The notes beneath the pieces were generated by a model. That model made no database searches. It saw only the letters and a list, made by a program, of their open reading frames with translations, and was not told the DNA's origin. Shown here in pieces: positions 61,990 through 64,000 of a stretch of DNA of 64,000 nucleotides (position 1 is its first letter; every line of letters begins with the position of its first letter). The stretch lies in contig JAFDZA010000002.1 of assembly GCA_018267135.1 (NCBI GenBank), forward strand, positions 124,001 through 188,000. The letters run 5' to 3'. The position numbers and the translations under genes were made by a program. Source of the stretch: Bacteroidota bacterium. Its GTDB lineage: Bacteria > Bacteroidota > Bacteroidia > Cytophagales > Cyclobacteriaceae.

Positions 61990-64000
61990 ATGTTTTCAAC
62001 GAAAAATATTAATTTAAAAAAGGTAACGGTTGTTACCATGGGGCTTGCCGTGATGGGGCTGATTGCTTATTTTTTTTTTACCGGATCAAACGCCCGTGCC
62101 ACCTTTTCTTCGGTTGATCCGGCCTTTGGCGAGTATGTGTCATCCTACACAGCTTCTTCAGTAAGTTCAGGGTCTTCGGTGCGCCTCGTGCTGACGAAAG
62201 AAGCCATTGATTCGGCAGCCATAGGCGAAACCTCTACTTCTTTATTTTCACTGAGCCCTTCGGTGAAGGGAACTACGGTTTGGCTCGATCGAAAAACGAT
62301 TGAATTTCGTCCGGCTAAACGATTAAAATCAGGCCAGGTGTACGAAGTACAGTTTTATCTGTCTAAACTTTTTAACACGCCAAAAGAATTAGCCACGCTG
62401 CGGTATTCATTTCAGGTGATGCCACAAAATTTTGAGATATCGATAGACAATGTAAAGCCTTACATTAAAACCGAACTTAAACGAGAAAAAATAGAAGGCA
62501 CTATCGTAACAGCCGATTTTGCCGAAAGCGAAAGCGTAGAAAAAATGATGCTGGCCGAGCAGGAGGGTGTCTCTTTAAAAATCAGTTGGACACATGCCAC
62601 CGGAGGAAAGCAACATGCGTTTGTAGTGGAAGAAGTGCAACGCAGGGAAACAGCCGGAAAGGTAACTCTTGCAGCGAACGGCCAAAGTATAGGAGTGAAC
62701 CGGGGCGAATCGAAGGAAGTAGAGATACCAGCCCTTACCGATTTTAAAGTAAGCAATGTATTAGTAAACCAGGGAAGCAATCAGCACGTAGTCATTCAGT
62801 TCTCAGATCCGCTGGATGAAAAACAAAACCTGAGCGGCTTGGTTGTTTTAGAAGGAGCGGGCACACTCGATTTTGAAATTAAAGACAACCAGTTAAACGT
62901 ATTTCCGCCTGTACGGCAAAACGGTACGCGAAAACTTACCATCGAAGCGGGCATTCGCAATGGGCTGAATTTTCGCCTGGCGCAAGCTGCTTCCTTCGAT
63001 GTAGTTTTCGAACAAATTCTTCCGGCCGTGCGGTTTACCGGCAAAGGCACAATCTTGCCCAGCAGCGATGGGCTGATTCTCCCGTTTGAAGCCGTGAATC
63101 TGAAATCGGTCGATGTGCAGATTATCAAAATTTTTGAAAGTAACATCGTTCAATTTTTTCAGGTAAACAGCTATGATGGCAACACCGAATTGCGCAGGGT
63201 GGGTAAGCCGGTGTTAAAAAAAATAATCTCACTTGAAAATGCCGGAGTGACAGACCTAAGTAAATGGAACCGGTTTACGCTCGATCTGGCGCAATTAATC
63301 AATACCGAGCCCGGAGCGATTTATCAGGTACGCATCGGATTTAAAAAACAATACGCCTCATTTACTTGCCCGGAGAGTGAAGAACTGCAATCGGTCGCAT
63401 CCGATTCGGAAAATGAAAACGAGGGCGAGCAGGAAGACAGTTATTGGGATTCGTACGAAAATTATTATTACGGAGAGGGCTACGATTGGCAGCAGCGCGA
63501 TAACCCGTGCAATGCGGCCTACTACACCGGGTCGCGCAACATCAAACAAAATGTAATGGCGTCTGATTTAGGTTTGCTGGCCAAGCGGGGAGGCGATGGA
63601 AGCCTGCTGGTAGTGGTTAATAATCTAATAACAACCAAGCCGATATCCGGGGTGGAAATTAATGTGTACGACTACCAACAGCAGATCGTGGGGAAGGCCA
63701 CTACCAGCAGCGATGGAATGGTTAAAATCAGTGTAAAGAAAACACCCTTTATATTGGTGGCTAAGTACGGACCGCAACGTGGCTATTTAAAATTACCAGA
63801 TGGAGAAGCGCTGTCGTTGAGTAATTTTGATGTAAGCGGTGAGCAAATTAATGAGGGGATTAAAGGATTTCTATATGGCGAACGCGGGGTGTGGCGACCG
63901 GGCGACTCGCTTCATCTGAGTTTTATCTTAGAAGATAAATTAAATTTATTGCCGGCAGCCCATCCGGTAATTTTTGAATTGCAGAACCCGCAAGGGCAGG
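61990..64000 (+). CDS. Alpha-2-macroglobulin family protein, 3' partial
   Basis: Open from ATG 61990 to the end of the window (670 codons, no stop), so the C-terminus is missing. An N-terminal anchor (VVTMGLAVMGLIAYFFF) precedes successive beta-sandwich MG domains. The MG2 signature GFLYGERGVWRPGDSLHLSF lies near the right edge. Between two cysteines (TCPESEEL and NPCNAAYY) sits an acidic, Tyr-rich insert (SYWDSYENYYYGEGYDW). Bacterial A2M proteins trap proteases in the periplasm. Whether the thioester CxEQ is present lies beyond the window; a pbpC partner may follow. Confidence 0.92.
   Translation, partial: MFSTKNINLKKVTVVTMGLAVMGLIAYFFFTGSNARATFSSVDPAFGEYVSSYTASSVSSGSSVRLVLTKEAIDSAAIGETSTSLFSLSPSVKGTTVWLDRKTIEFRPAKRLKSGQVYEVQFYLSKLFNTPKELATLRYSFQVMPQNFEISIDNVKPYIKTELKREKIEGTIVTADFAESESVEKMMLAEQEGVSLKISWTHATGGKQHAFVVEEVQRRETAGKVTLAANGQSIGVNRGESKEVEIPALTDFKVSNVLVNQGSNQHVVIQFSDPLDEKQNLSGLVVLEGAGTLDFEIKDNQLNVFPPVRQNGTRKLTIEAGIRNGLNFRLAQAASFDVVFEQILPAVRFTGKGTILPSSDGLILPFEAVNLKSVDVQIIKIFESNIVQFFQVNSYDGNTELRRVGKPVLKKIISLENAGVTDLSKWNRFTLDLAQLINTEPGAIYQVRIGFKKQYASFTCPESEELQSVASDSENENEGEQEDSYWDSYENYYYGEGYDWQQRDNPCNAAYYTGSRNIKQNVMASDLGLLAKRGGDGSLLVVVNNLITTKPISGVEINVYDYQQQIVGKATTSSDGMVKISVKKTPFILVAKYGPQRGYLKLPDGEALSLSNFDVSGEQINEGIKGFLYGERGVWRPGDSLHLSFILEDKLNLLPAAHPVIFELQNPQGQ

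Noticed and set aside
62460..63549. Minus-strand frames at 62460-62780, 62796-63146, 62893-63153 and 63358-63549
   Set aside because: They lie opposite the continuous alpha-2-macroglobulin frame, which has no stop in the window and clear domains.

Overview
The window looks like a chromosomal segment of a Bacteroidota bacterium, most likely a Cytophagales relative. The evidence is a type IX secretion adhesin (CHU_C / type B tail) coupled to a PorP/SprF protein, a second protein with a type A sorting tail, LytS/LytTR signalling, a TonB-dependent receptor with a carboxypeptidase-like N-terminal domain, a tricorn-type S41 protease, an S9 peptidase, and promoters fitting the Bacteroidota pattern TTTG-N19/20-TAnnTTTG. 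Both ends of the window cut genes: the adhesin on the left and an alpha-2-macroglobulin on the right.

Layout. 0-5.6 kb: secreted PKD adhesin, porP/sprF-like gene, and dnaX split by a ten-A tract that probably makes gamma and tau. 5.7-12.7 kb: heme A synthase, a TPMT-like methyltransferase, and a five-gene minus-strand operon (TonB receptor, helical-repeat protein, DUF2141, LytS kinase, LytTR regulator). 12.9-17.7 kb: urea transporter, a GNAT gene with a cassette-like tail, a histidine kinase followed by two tandem STAS/SpoIIAA-like genes, a lipid A type acyltransferase and SixA. 17.7-23.7 kb: a frameshifted serine hydrolase, a sigma/anti-sigma/exported-protein operon, ispD and queA. 23.8-30.7 kb: MacB-like permease, SRPBCC protein, a lone FecCD permease, a type A T9SS cargo and a DPP-IV-like peptidase.

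30.7-37.0 kb is an accessory region with AT-rich genes: an alpha/beta hydrolase, a STAS-like protein, DUF2867, DinB, a DUF1905/YdeI-type gene and an AbiEi/AbiEii pair. Its spacers are palindromic or repeated, and related repeats flank the hydrolase and the AbiE pair. 37.0-50.9 kb: paaN, two DUF4197 paralogues, tricorn protease, a Tat-exported sugar isomerase with a GH3 enzyme, an isolated PD-(D/E)XK nuclease inserted beside a signal-peptide stump, an SDR and cinA.

50.9-52.8 kb holds an AAA/DUF4143 ATPase bracketed by the real cinA 3' end and a 234-bp decayed copy of it, which abuts a permease remnant. 52.8-64 kb: E2 acyltransferase, histidine kinase, cystathionine gamma-synthase, tRNA-Asn, katG, rpsT, a frameshifted MFS transporter, a lysoplasmalogenase-like protein and the alpha-2-macroglobulin.

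The features most worth follow-up are the dnaX slip site, the cassette-boundary repeats with the amputated defence operon, the partial cinA duplication around an ATPase gene, and the kinase plus twin STAS-like operon. All identifications come from reading the sequence; no database search was run.
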